Shown here in pieces: positions 1 through 10,509 of a stretch of DNA of 64,000 nucleotides. Each line of letters begins with the position of its first letter. Position 1 is the first letter of the stretch. Source of the stretch: Piscibacillus halophilus (GTDB lineage Bacteria > Bacillota > Bacilli > Bacillales > Alkalibacillaceae). Below the pieces are notes generated by a model. That model was not told the origin of the DNA. It ran no database searches and saw nothing but the letters and a program-made list of their open reading frames with translations. Position numbers and translations under genes: made by a program. The stretch lies in assembly GCF_900110685.1 (NCBI RefSeq), contig NZ_FOES01000008.1, positions 18,742-82,741 of the forward strand. The letters run 5' to 3'.

Positions 1-275
1 ACTCAATGTCTTATGCATCAGCAGTTGCTGTAACGGGTAATGATGATCCTAGCAAGTACATCCGTGTATTCTGGGCATTAATCTTTGGTGCCGTAGCCGT
101 CGCACTATTGACACTAGGTGAAGGTAGTATCAGTATGCTGCAAAACTTTATCGTAGTCTCTGCTGTGCCAGTGTCACTCTTATTACTTCCGCCCGTTTGG
201 GATTCAGTTAAAATTGCGAACAAAATGGCAATCGAACAAGGAATTAAGGATAAAGAAGATCGTAGTAAATTATAA
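1..275 (+). CDS. BCCT family betaine/choline/carnitine transporter, C-terminal part
   Basis: This is the 3' end of a gene whose start lies left of the window; the first full codon is at 3. About 90 residues are visible. The SYASAV...GNDDP segment, two hydrophobic stretches (roughly residues 20-40 and 45-65) and a short charged tail are typical of the end of BCCT transporters, which import glycine betaine, choline or carnitine with Na+ for osmoprotection. Substrate cannot be told from this fragment. A strong terminator follows 11 bases after the stop. The family call rests on recognised sequence pattern and is fairly secure. Confidence 0.8.
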   Translation, partial: SMSYASAVAVTGNDDPSKYIRVFWALIFGAVAVALLTLGEGSISMLQNFIVVSAVPVSLLLLPPVWDSVKIANKMAIEQGIKDKEDRSKL

Positions 276-286
276 AAATTGAGAAG

Positions 287-322
287 AAGCTTTTGCGCGT
301 TGGTCGCGCAAAAGCTTTTTTT
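287..322 (+). terminator. Rho-independent terminator of the BCCT gene
   Basis: A perfect 13-bp stem (287-299 with 305-317) has a 5-base loop and a run of seven T at 316-322. It directly follows the BCCT stop codon. Confidence 0.92.
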
Positions 323-330
323 CACAATCT

Positions 331-466
331 GTTTCGCCGAAAATAAATGCTGTTTCGCTAAAAATTCAGATAGTGTCGCCAAAATAAAGCTCAATTTCGC
401 TATAACGGAACGACATCTCGCTAAAAAGACATATACTTTCGCCAAAAACAGCCCAGCTCTCGCGAA
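331..466. repeat. Phased repeat island A: TCGC core every 21 bp, 7 units
   Basis: The word TCGC begins at 334, 355, 376, 397, 418, 439 and 460, always exactly 21 bp apart. It is usually preceded by T-rich sequence and followed by CTAAAA or CCAAAA; the rest of each unit is not conserved. The island sits between the BCCT terminator and the promoter of the thioesterase gene. Open frames crossing it are by-products of the 21-bp (7-codon) periodicity and have no ribosome binding site. Function unknown; three similar islands occur in this window. Confidence 0.85.
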
Positions 467-533
467 TCATGTGTAAGGATACACAAGCGTGGTATACTAT
501 GAAGTAGAAAAAATTGAAAAAGAAGGTGAAGCC

Positions 534-1067
534 ATGGAAGCAAAACCTTGCGTAAATTCTTTAACCGTTAAAAACTCACATGTTTTGCCGCCAGATACCA
601 ATAGTCATGGAACGTTGTTTGGTGGACAACTCATGGCCTATATTGATGACGTGGCAGCCATTGCAGCTACTCGACATGCAAGAATGCCTGTAGTAACAGC
701 GTCGACAGATTCAGTTGACTTTTTGAATCCAGTCAAAGAAGGAAACACAATTTGTTTAGAAGGGTATGTTACATATACCCATCGTACATCTATGGAGGTT
801 TTTGTAAAAGCCGTTACAGAAAATTTACTGACAGGAGAACGTCAAGTGTGTACGACGGCCTTTTTAACGATGGTTGCATTAGACGAAAATGGGAAACCTG
901 CTGAAGTCCCACCTGTTTATCCAGAGTCAGAAGAGGAAAAATGGTTGCATAATGGGGCAGCTGAACGTGCGGAGTATCGTCGTAAAAGACGTGAGGATTC
1001 GAAGGAATTGGCCGAACGTTTTGGTGCGGATTTCCCATGGGATCCGACAACGAACCGAAAGGCCTAA
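534..1067 (+). CDS. Acyl-CoA thioesterase, hotdog fold (YkhA-like)
   Basis: The 177-residue cytosolic protein belongs to the acyl-CoA hydrolase hotdog family, which hydrolyses acyl-CoA to free acid and CoA. The signature HGTLFGGQLMAYIDD (near residues 24-38) holds the conserved hotdog helix start, and HRTSMEV lies near residue 85. The C-terminal 40 residues are charged and basic, as in YkhA relatives. I place the start at ATG 534, behind AAGGTGA at 523-529. An upstream in-frame codon at 489 lies within an extended -10-like TGGTATACT (490-498), which is more likely promoter. It is probably a single-gene unit. The fatty-acid chain-length preference is unknown. Confidence 0.85.
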   Translation: MEAKPCVNSLTVKNSHVLPPDTNSHGTLFGGQLMAYIDDVAAIAATRHARMPVVTASTDSVDFLNPVKEGNTICLEGYVTYTHRTSMEVFVKAVTENLLTGERQVCTTAFLTMVALDENGKPAEVPPVYPESEEEKWLHNGAAERAEYRRKRREDSKELAERFGADFPWDPTTNRKA

Positions 1068-1096
1068 TTGACTTTAAACTTAGCACCATATAAAAT
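1068..1096 (+). promoter_or_regulatory. Sigma-A type promoter of hutP and the hut operon
   Basis: TTGACT (1068-1073) and TAAAAT (1091-1096) are separated by 17 bp. The -35 begins right after the stop codon of the thioesterase gene. Transcription would start near 1103, ahead of hutP. Confidence 0.65.
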
Positions 1097-1126
1097 GAAA
1101 TTATAAAGAGGATTGTTGGTGTTAAG

Positions 1127-1576
1127 ATGAAAAAGTCATTAGAAGCGGGAATCGGAAAGTCAGCTCTTCAGTTAGTGTTAGCCAATAGTCATGAGTTAGA
1201 AGAGACCAAATCTCGTGTATCAGAAGCAGGATTTACTTATTGTATAGGTAAAACAGGTTCAATGGATATGCAAAAAGTTGTCTCCGCAATTGAGACGGCT
1301 GCAAAACGCCAGCATATTATTGATGAAAAGCTTTACCGTGAGATGCACGCATTATACCACGCCATTTTAGAAGCGTTAGAAGGTGTCACAAGAGGTCAAG
1401 TTTTACTTGGTGATGTGTTGCGAACCGTTGGATTAAGGTTTAGTGTTGTACGCGGAATGCCTTATGAGAACGAAGCTGAAGGCGAATGGATTGCGGTAGC
1501 ATTATACGGAACAATTGGAGCTCCGATTCGTGGATTGGAGCATGAAACAACTGGACTTGGTATTAATCATATTTAA
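1127..1576 (+). CDS. hutP: HutP, hut operon antiterminator
   Basis: This 149-residue protein matches HutP in length and in its C-terminal block [13 protein letters not shown]...GINHI. In Bacillus, HutP is activated by L-histidine and a divalent metal and binds NAG triplets in the hut leader RNA, preventing a terminator upstream of hutH. Both parts are visible just downstream here: a triple NAG site at 1590-1606 and a terminator at 1609-1652. It is the first gene of the hut cluster. The ATG is 31 bases after the predicted -10. The call is secure from sequence and context; regulatory behaviour is inferred from the family. Confidence 0.95.
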   Translation: MKKSLEAGIGKSALQLVLANSHELEETKSRVSEAGFTYCIGKTGSMDMQKVVSAIETAAKRQHIIDEKLYREMHALYHAILEALEGVTRGQVLLGDVLRTVGLRFSVVRGMPYENEAEGEWIAVALYGTIGAPIRGLEHETTGLGINHI

Positions 1577-1589
1577 ATCATAATGCCCA

Positions 1590-1606
1590 GAGTGATGAGT
1601 TAATAG
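1590..1606 (+). promoter_or_regulatory. HutP RNA-binding site (three NAG triplets)
   Basis: Three NAG triplets, GAG (1590-1592), GAG (1597-1599) and TAG (1604-1606), are separated by exactly four bases each. This is the spacing known for HutP recognition in the B. subtilis hut leader. The site lies immediately 5' of the terminator stem at 1609. Confidence 0.75.
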
Positions 1607-1608
1607 GG

Positions 1609-1652
1609 GGCTAACCTTCAAGGATGACCTTGAGGGTTAGCCTCATTTTGTT
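1609..1652 (+). terminator. HutP-controlled attenuator terminator between hutP and hutH
   Basis: A 15-bp stem (1609-1623 with 1628-1642, one G-U pair) with loop ATGA is followed by TCATTTTGTTT. Its position between hutP and hutH, right after the NAG triplets, fits an intrinsic terminator that histidine-loaded HutP would override. Confidence 0.85.
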
Positions 1653-1670
1653 TAAAAAGGGAGTGAAGTT

Positions 1671-3146
1671 ATGGAGTTAACCGGATCTAACCTTGATTTA
1701 GAAAAAGTAAAGCATATCGTATATGATTTTGAAACCGTTACCATATCACAGGATTGCCTTGAACAAGTGAAAAAAAGTCGTGCTACTGTTCAAGAATACT
1801 TAGATCAGCACCAAATCATTTATGGGATTAATACAGGTTTTGGGAAGTTTAGTGATGTTGAAATCGAAGCGGATGATTTGGATGAACTGCAGCTTAACTT
1901 AATTCATTCACATGCATGTGGGGTTGGAGAGCCTTTTTCAGAATACGTTAGTCGGGCGATGATTTTGCTTCGTGCGAATGCCTTGTTAAAAGGGTTTTCT
2001 GGAGTAAGACCAGTTATAATCGAAAGATTAATCGATTTATTAAATCACCGAATTCACCCAGTTATTCCACAACAAGGGTCACTGGGTGCCAGTGGAGATT
2101 TAGCTCCACTGGCTCATCTTGCATTAGTTTTACTCGGTGAAGGGGAGGTGTTTTATAAAGGAGAGCATGTGCCAACAGCGATTGCCTTTAACCAAGAAAA
2201 ACTAGATCCCATTCAGCTTAAAGCGAAAGAAGGTCTGGCTCTTATTAATGGAACGCAAGCGATGACCGCAGTGGGAGTGCTGGCTTATCTCGATGCCAAG
2301 CAGGTTTTAACCTATTCTGAAAAGATTGCAGCTATGACGATGGAAGGGTTGCAAAGTATAACTTGTGCGTTTGATGACTTAATTCATGCAGCTCGGGGGC
2401 ATGTCGAACAACGAGAGGTAGCAGAACGGATTCGAGAATATCTCATTGGTAGCAAGCTTACAACCAAACAAGGGGAGAAGAGAGTTCAAGATGCGTACTC
2501 AATTCGTTGTATTCCGCAAGTGCTAGGTGCTTCATGGCAGACTTTAAAATATGTCGAGGAAAAACTTGAAACAGAGATCAATGCTGCAACCGATAATCCG
2601 CTTATTTTTTCTGATGAAGGAAAAGTGTTATCTGGAGGAAATTTTCATGGGCAATCGATTGCGATTGCCATGGATTTATTAAAAATTGGCATGGCCGAAG
2701 TCGCGAATATGTCAGAGCGTCGAATTGAACGACTAGTGAACCCGCAACTTAATGATTTACCCCCGTTTTTAAGTCCAGAACCAGGGTTGCAATCGGGAGC
2801 CATGATTATGCAGTACACGGCTGCATCACTCGTATCGGAAAATAAAACACTTGCTCATCCAGCGAGCGTGGACTCGATTCCGTCATCTGCAAACCAAGAG
2901 GATCACGTCAGTATGGGGACGATTGGAGCGCGTCATGCTGCTCACATTATTGAGAATGTCAGGCGTGTAATCGCGATTGAACTCATATGCGCGATGCAAG
3001 CTGTAGAACTAAGAGGTGGACCTTCGCACATGGCTGAAACAACGAGTAACCTTTATCAAACAGCAAGAGAAATCGTTCCGAGTATTAAACGAGATCGAGT
3101 GTTTTCAAAAGACATTGAAAGATTACAAGAGTGGCTACAAGATTAG
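1671..3146 (+). CDS. hutH: Histidine ammonia-lyase
   Basis: HutH deaminates L-histidine to urocanate, the first step of histidine degradation. The 491-residue product carries the Ala-Ser-Gly triad at residues 140-142 (in [12 protein letters not shown]), which cyclises to the MIO electrophile. It also has the family motif GINTGFGKF near residue 52 and the FHGQS...NPQLN region. Length is slightly below the usual ~505. GGGAGTG precedes the ATG. It is the first structural gene after the HutP attenuator, so its expression should depend on histidine. The call is secure. Confidence 0.97.
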   Translation: MELTGSNLDLEKVKHIVYDFETVTISQDCLEQVKKSRATVQEYLDQHQIIYGINTGFGKFSDVEIEADDLDELQLNLIHSHACGVGEPFSEYVSRAMILLRANALLKGFSGVRPVIIERLIDLLNHRIHPVIPQQGSLGASGDLAPLAHLALVLLGEGEVFYKGEHVPTAIAFNQEKLDPIQLKAKEGLALINGTQAMTAVGVLAYLDAKQVLTYSEKIAAMTMEGLQSITCAFDDLIHAARGHVEQREVAERIREYLIGSKLTTKQGEKRVQDAYSIRCIPQVLGASWQTLKYVEEKLETEINAATDNPLIFSDEGKVLSGGNFHGQSIAIAMDLLKIGMAEVANMSERRIERLVNPQLNDLPPFLSPEPGLQSGAMIMQYTAASLVSENKTLAHPASVDSIPSSANQEDHVSMGTIGARHAAHIIENVRRVIAIELICAMQAVELRGGPSHMAETTSNLYQTAREIVPSIKRDRVFSKDIERLQEWLQD

Positions 3147-3196
3147 CAGAAAGAATTTGTCCTTAGTCTCATAGATTGTACTAAGGAGGGATTCAT

Positions 3197-4477
3197 ATGA
3201 CATCGATTTTAAGATTAATTGTATTTAGCCTAATTGGTTTATTTACATTTTTTATTCCAATCACCATCAACGGTAAGTCGAGTATTCCGCTCGATCATAT
3301 GGTGACATGGGTTCAAACGACGTTTCCAACGCTCGTCCCTTATTATGCGTTAATGGTAATTTTACTCGGAGCGATTTACCCGTTTTATAACAAAACTTGG
3401 AACAAGGACACCGTTACTAAGGTCTTTTCGTTATTAAAAGTTGTTGGATTGATTGTTGCCGTGATGTTAATGACGGACGTCGGACCAGCTGTTTTATTTG
3501 ACCCTAACATTGGACCATTTTTGTATGAAAAGTTAGTTATTCCAGTTGGCGTGCTCGTTCCAATTGGGGCTGTGTTTCTAGCCTTTATCGTCGGTTATGG
3601 TCTATTAGAATTTATAGGCACATTGCTTCAACCGATTATGCGTCCTTTGTTTAAAACACCAGGACGTTCCGCGATTGATGCTGTGGCTTCATTTGCCGGA
3701 AGCTATTCGATAGCTTTACTTATTACCAACCGGGTTTATAAAGAGGGTAAATATTCTTTGAAAGAAGCCATGGTGATTGCGACTGGGTTCTCGACAGTTT
3801 CGGCTACTTTTATGATTGTCGTCGCTTCGACTTTAGGGTTCATGGATATTTGGAACACCTTTTTCTGGACCACGCTACTTATTACGTTTATTGTGACCGC
3901 AATCTCGGTTCGAATATGGCCGTTACGAAATGAGGAAGAAGTCTATTATACAGGGACCCCGATTCAAGAGGAAAAAGTCGAGGGAAATATTTTTAAAGCT
4001 GCTTGGAATTCAGGTGTTCAAGCGGCAAGTCATGCTCCATCGTTAGGTAAGAATATTTTAACCAATTTAAAAGATGGGTTTGTCATGGTCATGAGTATTT
4101 TGCCATCGATTTTATCTGTTGGGTTAATCGGTCTATTATTAGCTGAACAAACCCCCGTGTTCGACTGGTTAGGATATGTGTTTTATCCGATTACAGCCTT
4201 GCTTCAAATTCCTGATGCCTTATTAGCTGGAAAAGCGGCGGCGATTGGGATTGCTGAAATGTTCTTACCAGCGTTATTAGTGGCTGAGGCAGCGTTTGTT
4301 ACGAAATTCGTCGTTGGCGTCACGTCGATTTCGTCAATCTTATTTTTCTCAGCTTCGATCCCGTGTATTTTAGCGACCGAGATTCCAGTTAAAATTTCTA
4401 GATTAGTAGTCATATATATTGAGCGCGTCATATTAACGATCATCATCGCGACGCCGATTGCATTTTTACTAGCTTAA
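3197..4477 (+). CDS. YjiH family membrane protein, putative hut-linked transporter
   Basis: This 426-residue, very hydrophobic protein has about 10 predicted membrane segments and belongs to the YjiH/nucleoside-recognition (Gate) family. A conserved stretch near 165-180 (DAVASFAGSYSIAL) and a second Gate-like half near 285-420 are visible. A strong AAGGAGG precedes the ATG. It lies between hutH and hutU on the same strand with short gaps (50 and 21 bases), so it is almost certainly co-expressed with histidine catabolism. An uptake role for histidine or urocanate is a reasonable inference but is not shown by sequence. It is unrelated to the B. subtilis permease HutM. Confidence 0.8.
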   Translation: MTSILRLIVFSLIGLFTFFIPITINGKSSIPLDHMVTWVQTTFPTLVPYYALMVILLGAIYPFYNKTWNKDTVTKVFSLLKVVGLIVAVMLMTDVGPAVLFDPNIGPFLYEKLVIPVGVLVPIGAVFLAFIVGYGLLEFIGTLLQPIMRPLFKTPGRSAIDAVASFAGSYSIALLITNRVYKEGKYSLKEAMVIATGFSTVSATFMIVVASTLGFMDIWNTFFWTTLLITFIVTAISVRIWPLRNEEEVYYTGTPIQEEKVEGNIFKAAWNSGVQAASHAPSLGKNILTNLKDGFVMVMSILPSILSVGLIGLLLAEQTPVFDWLGYVFYPITALLQIPDALLAGKAAAIGIAEMFLPALLVAEAAFVTKFVVGVTSISSILFFSASIPCILATEIPVKISRLVVIYIERVILTIIIATPIAFLLA

Positions 4478-4498
4478 TAGTTTAAGGAGGAGTATCAA

Positions 4499-6163
4499 AT
4501 GTCAAATCCAGTTAAAACAATTCGTGCACCACGAGGGACTGAACTGAATACAAAAGGTTGGGTTCAAGAAGCAGCGTTACGTATGCTGATGAACAATTTG
4601 GATCCTGAAGTGGCAGAAAATCCAGATGAATTGGTGGTTTACGGAGGAATAGGAAAAGCTGCTCGCAATTGGGAGAGCTTTGAAGCAATCGTGAGCACAC
4701 TTAAAAAGTTAGAAGAAGACGAAACATTACTCGTCCAATCGGGTAAGCCAGTAGCCGTCTTTAAGTCGCACAAGGATGCACCGCGTGTATTACTGGCAAA
4801 CTCTAACCTCGTTCCAGCTTGGGCGAATTGGGATCATTTCCGTGAGCTTGAGAAAAAAGGTCTTATGATGTACGGGCAAATGACAGCAGGAAGCTGGATT
4901 TACATTGGAACTCAAGGGATTTTACAAGGTACTTATGAGACATTTGCGGAAGCCGCACGTCAGCATTTTGGAGGCTCACTTCGTGGAACACTGACGGTAA
5001 CAGCAGGCCTCGGTGGCATGGGTGGGGCTCAACCACTTGCCGTTACGATGAATGATGGCGTTGTCATTACGGTTGAAGTGGATGAGTCTCGCATCAAGCG
5101 CAGGATTGAACACCGTTATTTAGATCAAATGGCGACGTCGTTAGATGAAGCACTTGAGATGGCGAAACAAGCTAAAGCTGATGGTCAGCCATTATCAATC
5201 GGACTTCTTGGAAATGCAGCAGATATTTTACCAGAACTAGTAGAGCGCGGTGAGATTCCTGATCTAGTGACCGACCAAACGTCAGCTCACGACCCATTAA
5301 ACGGGTATTTGCCATCAGGTTACTCCATGGAACAAGGCGCTGATCTCCGTCAATCAGATCCAGACCGATATCTTGCGGATTCTCGTGCAAGTATTAAACA
5401 GCATGTCCAAGCGATGCTAGATTTGCAGAAAGCAGGAGCCGTGACGTTTGATTACGGAAATAACATTCGTCAGGAAGCTTATAACGAGGGCTTAGAAAAC
5501 GCCTTTGATTTTCCAGGTTTCGTCCCAGCGTTTATTCGCCCTCAGTTCTGTGAAGGCAAAGGTCCTTTCCGCTGGGCAGCTCTATCGGGGAATCCTGAAG
5601 ATATTTTTAAAATTGATGAAGTGCTGCTTGAAGAGTTTTCTTATAATGAGCATTTATGCAAGTGGATCCGTATGGCACGTGAAAAAGTGGCATTCCAAGG
5701 ACTGCCATCACGCATTTGCTGGCTAGGATACGGAGAACGGGCCCGCTTTGGAAAAATCATCAATGACATGGTAGCACGTGGTGAGATTTCGGCTCCTATT
5801 GTGATCGGACGCGACCATTTAGATGCCGGGTCCGTAGCTTCACCAAACCGTGAGACAGAAAGTATGAAAGACGGAAGTGATGCTGTTGCAGACTGGCCAA
5901 TTTTGAACGCGCTCATCAATTCCGTCAATGGTGCAAGCTGGGTATCCGTCCATCACGGAGGCGGTGTCGGCATGGGGTACTCGCTCCACGCAGGAATGGT
6001 CATCGTAGCCGATGGAACTGAAGAAGCAGCCGCACGCCTCGAGCGCGTATTAACGTCCGACCCAGGAATGGGAGTGGCGCGCCACGTGGATGCAGGATAC
6101 GAAATAGCTGAAAAAACCGCTCGAGAAAAAGGCGTGCACATCCCGATGTTGGATGAAAACTAA
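4499..6163 (+). CDS. hutU: Urocanate hydratase
   Basis: HutU converts urocanate to imidazolonepropionate using tightly bound NAD+. The 554-residue product is full length and shows the family blocks [11 protein letters not shown] near residue 48, [18 protein letters not shown] near 122, [14 protein letters not shown] near 176 and the C-terminal [17 protein letters not shown] lies 6 bases before the ATG. It follows the yjiH-like gene by 21 bases. The 168 bases after it hold a 20-bp phased repeat island before hutI. The call is secure. Confidence 0.97.
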   Translation: MSNPVKTIRAPRGTELNTKGWVQEAALRMLMNNLDPEVAENPDELVVYGGIGKAARNWESFEAIVSTLKKLEEDETLLVQSGKPVAVFKSHKDAPRVLLANSNLVPAWANWDHFRELEKKGLMMYGQMTAGSWIYIGTQGILQGTYETFAEAARQHFGGSLRGTLTVTAGLGGMGGAQPLAVTMNDGVVITVEVDESRIKRRIEHRYLDQMATSLDEALEMAKQAKADGQPLSIGLLGNAADILPELVERGEIPDLVTDQTSAHDPLNGYLPSGYSMEQGADLRQSDPDRYLADSRASIKQHVQAMLDLQKAGAVTFDYGNNIRQEAYNEGLENAFDFPGFVPAFIRPQFCEGKGPFRWAALSGNPEDIFKIDEVLLEEFSYNEHLCKWIRMAREKVAFQGLPSRICWLGYGERARFGKIINDMVARGEISAPIVIGRDHLDAGSVASPNRETESMKDGSDAVADWPILNALINSVNGASWVSVHHGGGVGMGYSLHAGMVIVADGTEEAAARLERVLTSDPGMGVARHVDAGYEIAEKTAREKGVHIPMLDEN

Positions 6164-6200
6164 AATCGCGCATAAATGTAGACCTCGGATGGCTTATAAA

Positions 6201-8537
<2,337 letters not shown>

Positions 8538-8606
8538 AGGATTAATTACTTACTGCGTCGAATAGAATAATGAAAACCGTATATAAAACTATTGGAGTGA
8601 ACCGAC

Positions 8607-9131
8607 GTGAAAAAGATAAAAAGATGGTGTCTAGGTTTGATTGTAGCCGTGATCGGGTTAGTCGGGTACTTTGTAGTAGAAGCGGCAAGCGAGGATGTTG
8701 AGTTCACGAGTGTCAGTCACGCTGGCGTTCAGCACAGTTTGTTGGTTGAGAATGAATATGTCTACATCGGAAAAAATTTAAAGTGGCCAGGAGAAGATTT
8801 ACCTGTTATTCATAATGTAAGTATTTTGACTAAAGAAGGTGAAGAACTCGATTCTCAAAATGATCATATTCAAATTGAGCTGCTAGTAGATGAGTCTCAA
8901 CAAACTCAAATCTTGTATGGAGAATTAAGTGACGAACAGACAGAAATCGTTGCTAATTATGAAAAACTACAAGATTATCAAATGACAGAACCTCAAATGA
9001 CAATGGTCATGCAAGTGAAACTGAAAAATCCACAATATCAGTATCATCTAGACTCGTTGAACATTGAGTACACAATTGACGGAAAGACACGTACGCAACA
9101 ACTACCACTTAAAAACTTTATATTCCTTTAA
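8607..9131 (+). CDS. Unknown membrane-anchored or secreted protein
   Basis: I do not recognise this 174-residue protein. Residues 8-27 form one hydrophobic segment after a basic start (KKIKR), so it is an N-terminal anchor or signal peptide; a possible cleavage site follows VEAAS. The rest is hydrophilic and acidic without cysteines, consistent with an extracytoplasmic domain. GGAGTGA precedes the ATG. A clear terminator overlaps its stop codon, so it ends a transcript; read-through from hutG is possible because nothing terminates between them. Confidence 0.7.
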   Translation: MKKIKRWCLGLIVAVIGLVGYFVVEAASEDVEFTSVSHAGVQHSLLVENEYVYIGKNLKWPGEDLPVIHNVSILTKEGEELDSQNDHIQIELLVDESQQTQILYGELSDEQTEIVANYEKLQDYQMTEPQMTMVMQVKLKNPQYQYHLDSLNIEYTIDGKTRTQQLPLKNFIFL

Positions 9132-9163
9132 GGTTAGGTCATCCATGCCTAACCTTTTTATTT
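9131..9163 (+). terminator. Rho-independent terminator
   Basis: An 8-bp stem (9131-9138 with 9148-9155) is followed by TTTTATTT. It overlaps the stop codon of the preceding unknown gene. Confidence 0.85.
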
Positions 9164-9210
9164 GGAAAAACTTCATATTTTTCTTACAATAAGGAATGAG
9201 GTGATGAAGA

Positions 9211-9393
9211 ATGAAAAAAGCAGATATTCAAGCACGAATCGATGAACTAAAAATGGATTATATTCGCATTCAAGGCGATCTCGATAAATTAGAATCAACT
9301 GGTGGTAACGTCACGATGTTAGAAAAAACTCTTTCAAGAATGGAAGATGAATTGAACGATTTAAGAAAACAACTTGATAAAGCTAGTGAATAG
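9211..9393 (+). CDS. SE1832 family small coiled-coil protein
   Basis: This 60-residue charged protein matches the conserved Firmicutes SE1832 family in length and in the block LKMDYIRIQGDLDKLES...GGNV near residues 13-34. Heptad-like spacing of hydrophobic residues over most of its length suggests a coiled coil. Function is unknown. AGGTGATG lies 7 bases upstream of the ATG, and a terminator follows 16 bases after the stop, so it is probably monocistronic. Confidence 0.8.
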   Translation: MKKADIQARIDELKMDYIRIQGDLDKLESTGGNVTMLEKTLSRMEDELNDLRKQLDKASE

Positions 9394-9408
9394 GTATGAA
9401 TAACTAGG

Positions 9409-9440
9409 CCTTGTCTCATAAATTGAGGCAGGGTTTTTAT
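9409..9440 (+). terminator. Rho-independent terminator
   Basis: A 10-bp stem containing G-U pairs is followed by TTTTTATTTT. It separates the SE1832 gene from the regulatory region of the tas locus. Confidence 0.8.
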
Positions 9441-9451
9441 TTTGCTTTGTT

Positions 9452-9467
9452 GTTCTTTATAAAGAAC
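9452..9467. promoter_or_regulatory. SinR-type operator 1 of the tas locus
   Basis: GTTCTTTATAAAGAAC is a perfect 16-bp palindrome made of two inverted GTTCTTT half-sites, matching the known SinR half-site GTTCTYT. It lies about 140 bp upstream of the predicted tas promoter -10. Confidence 0.75.
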
Positions 9468-9514
9468 AGAGTAAATTGAAGAAAAAGTTAGTAATTTTAA
9501 GGAAAAAGTGTTTA

Positions 9515-9530
9515 GTTCTTTAAAAAGAAC
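9515..9530. promoter_or_regulatory. SinR-type operator 2 of the tas locus
   Basis: GTTCTTTAAAAAGAAC carries the same inverted half-sites with one mismatch in the centre. It is centred 63 bp, six helical turns, downstream of operator 1, so both lie on the same face of the helix. Confidence 0.72.
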
Positions 9531-9572
9531 ATAATACGTTCATTATTTAGAATATTTGAACCTATTTCGGGT

Positions 9573-9601
9573 TTTGCAAATAGGAAATAAGCCTCTATAA
9601 T
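9573..9601 (+). promoter_or_regulatory. Predicted sigma-A promoter of the first tasA gene
   Basis: TTTGCA (9573-9578) and TATAAT (9596-9601) are 17 bp apart. Transcription would start near 9608, immediately before or in SinR operator 3. A separate inverted repeat (CCTATTT 9561-9567 with AAATAGG 9578-9584) overlaps the -35 and may bind another regulator. Confidence 0.6.
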
Positions 9602-9608
9602 TTAAATT

Positions 9609-9624
9609 GTTCTTAATTAAGAAC
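9609..9624. promoter_or_regulatory. SinR-type operator 3, at the predicted transcription start
   Basis: GTTCTTAATTAAGAAC is a perfect 16-bp palindrome with SinR-like half-sites. It begins 8 bases after the predicted -10, so a bound repressor would block initiation. A lone half-site GTTCTCA follows at 9651. Confidence 0.72.
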
Positions 9625-9777
9625 ATATAAGTTATTTTATTTGCCGGTAAGTTCTCATTAACGAATTCAGCTATCATGAAATACTTATTTGATTTTAGCA
9701 GGATTGATGAAAGATCAATCGTGTTGAAATAAAAAATGTTTAAACCTCATGTTGGGGAAAAAAGAGGAGGAATTATT

Positions 9778-10410
9778 TTGAGTATTAAAAAGAAATTAGG
9801 AATGGGCGTATTATCAGCAGCACTTGGCATTTCACTAATTGGTGGAGGAACGTTTGCGTATTTTAGTGACACAGAAGAAACAAACAACACTTTTGCAGCA
9901 GGTACTTTAGATCTAAGCGTTGATCCAACAACTGTAATTGATGTTGACAATATCAAACCAGGTGACGTAATGGTAAGAGAATTTGAATTAATTAATGGTG
10001 GTACATTAGATATTTCTTCAATTGATTTATCAACTGCTTACGAAGTGATTGATGCTGAAGGTAACAACACGGATGATTTTGGTAAACATATTAAAGTATT
10101 ATTCCTTGAAAACGCAGATAAAACCGGTGATGGCTGGATAATTGGTGACTATAATGATGTAATTGCTGAAACTACCTTATATGATTTACAAAACCAAACT
10201 CCGGACGCAGTGGAAAACGTACAAGGTTTCTTTACTCATCTTCTAGGTTTAAATGGTGAAGGTGATGGTTTAGAAGCCGGTACATCAGATCAAATGTATG
10301 TTGGATTCGAATTTGTTGACAACGGTGAAGATCAAAACGAATTCCAAGGTGACGCTTTAGAACTTACTTGGACTTTTGAAGCCCACCAAACTGAAGGTGA
10401 ACTTAGATAA
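9778..10410 (+). CDS. tasA: TasA/CalY (camelysin) family biofilm fibre protein, copy 1
   Basis: This 210-residue exported protein is of the TasA/camelysin family, the amyloid-like fibre subunit of Bacillus biofilms. The N-terminus has a basic SIKKK, a hydrophobic core and GGTFAYFSDTEETNNTFAAG, the usual SipW-processed signal peptide end. The mature part carries VDNIKPGDV and ends with FVDNGEDQNEFQGD and a beta-rich acidic tail. I place the start at TTG 9778, behind AGAGGAGG; this mirrors the start of copy 2, whereas the ATG at 9736 lies before the ribosome binding site. Three SinR-type operators precede it. Fibre role is from the family. Confidence 0.88.
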   Translation: MSIKKKLGMGVLSAALGISLIGGGTFAYFSDTEETNNTFAAGTLDLSVDPTTVIDVDNIKPGDVMVREFELINGGTLDISSIDLSTAYEVIDAEGNNTDDFGKHIKVLFLENADKTGDGWIIGDYNDVIAETTLYDLQNQTPDAVENVQGFFTHLLGLNGEGDGLEAGTSDQMYVGFEFVDNGEDQNEFQGDALELTWTFEAHQTEGELR

Positions 10411-10414
10411 CTTT

Positions 10415-10446
10415 TATAAGGGAGGGGGGTCAACTCCTTCCTTATA
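10415..10446 (+). promoter_or_regulatory. Strong hairpin between the two tasA genes, no T-tail
   Basis: An 11-bp stem (10415-10425 with 10436-10446, one G-U pair) starts 4 bases after the first tasA stop and is not followed by a T run. It is more likely an mRNA stabiliser or processing site than a full terminator, and could make the upstream tasA message more abundant. Confidence 0.6.
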
Positions 10447-10509
10447 CATATAGTAAATAACTAATACGACTATATTTACAACATTATTTATAGCTATGGA
10501 GGTATGATT

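Noticed and set aside
279..476. 65-codon forward frame and an overlapping 144-codon reverse frame
   Set aside because: They cross a terminator and phased repeat island A; the 7-codon rhythm keeps frames open. Neither has a ribosome binding site or a credible protein sequence.
9736..9777. Upstream ATG start for the first tasA gene
   Set aside because: The 14 extra codons contain the AGAGGAGG ribosome binding site, and the resulting N-terminus does not match the paralogue.
10460..10480. TAATACGACTATATT resembling a T7 promoter
   Set aside because: It lacks the CACTATAGGG part and lies in AT-rich DNA with no phage genes nearby; taken as chance.
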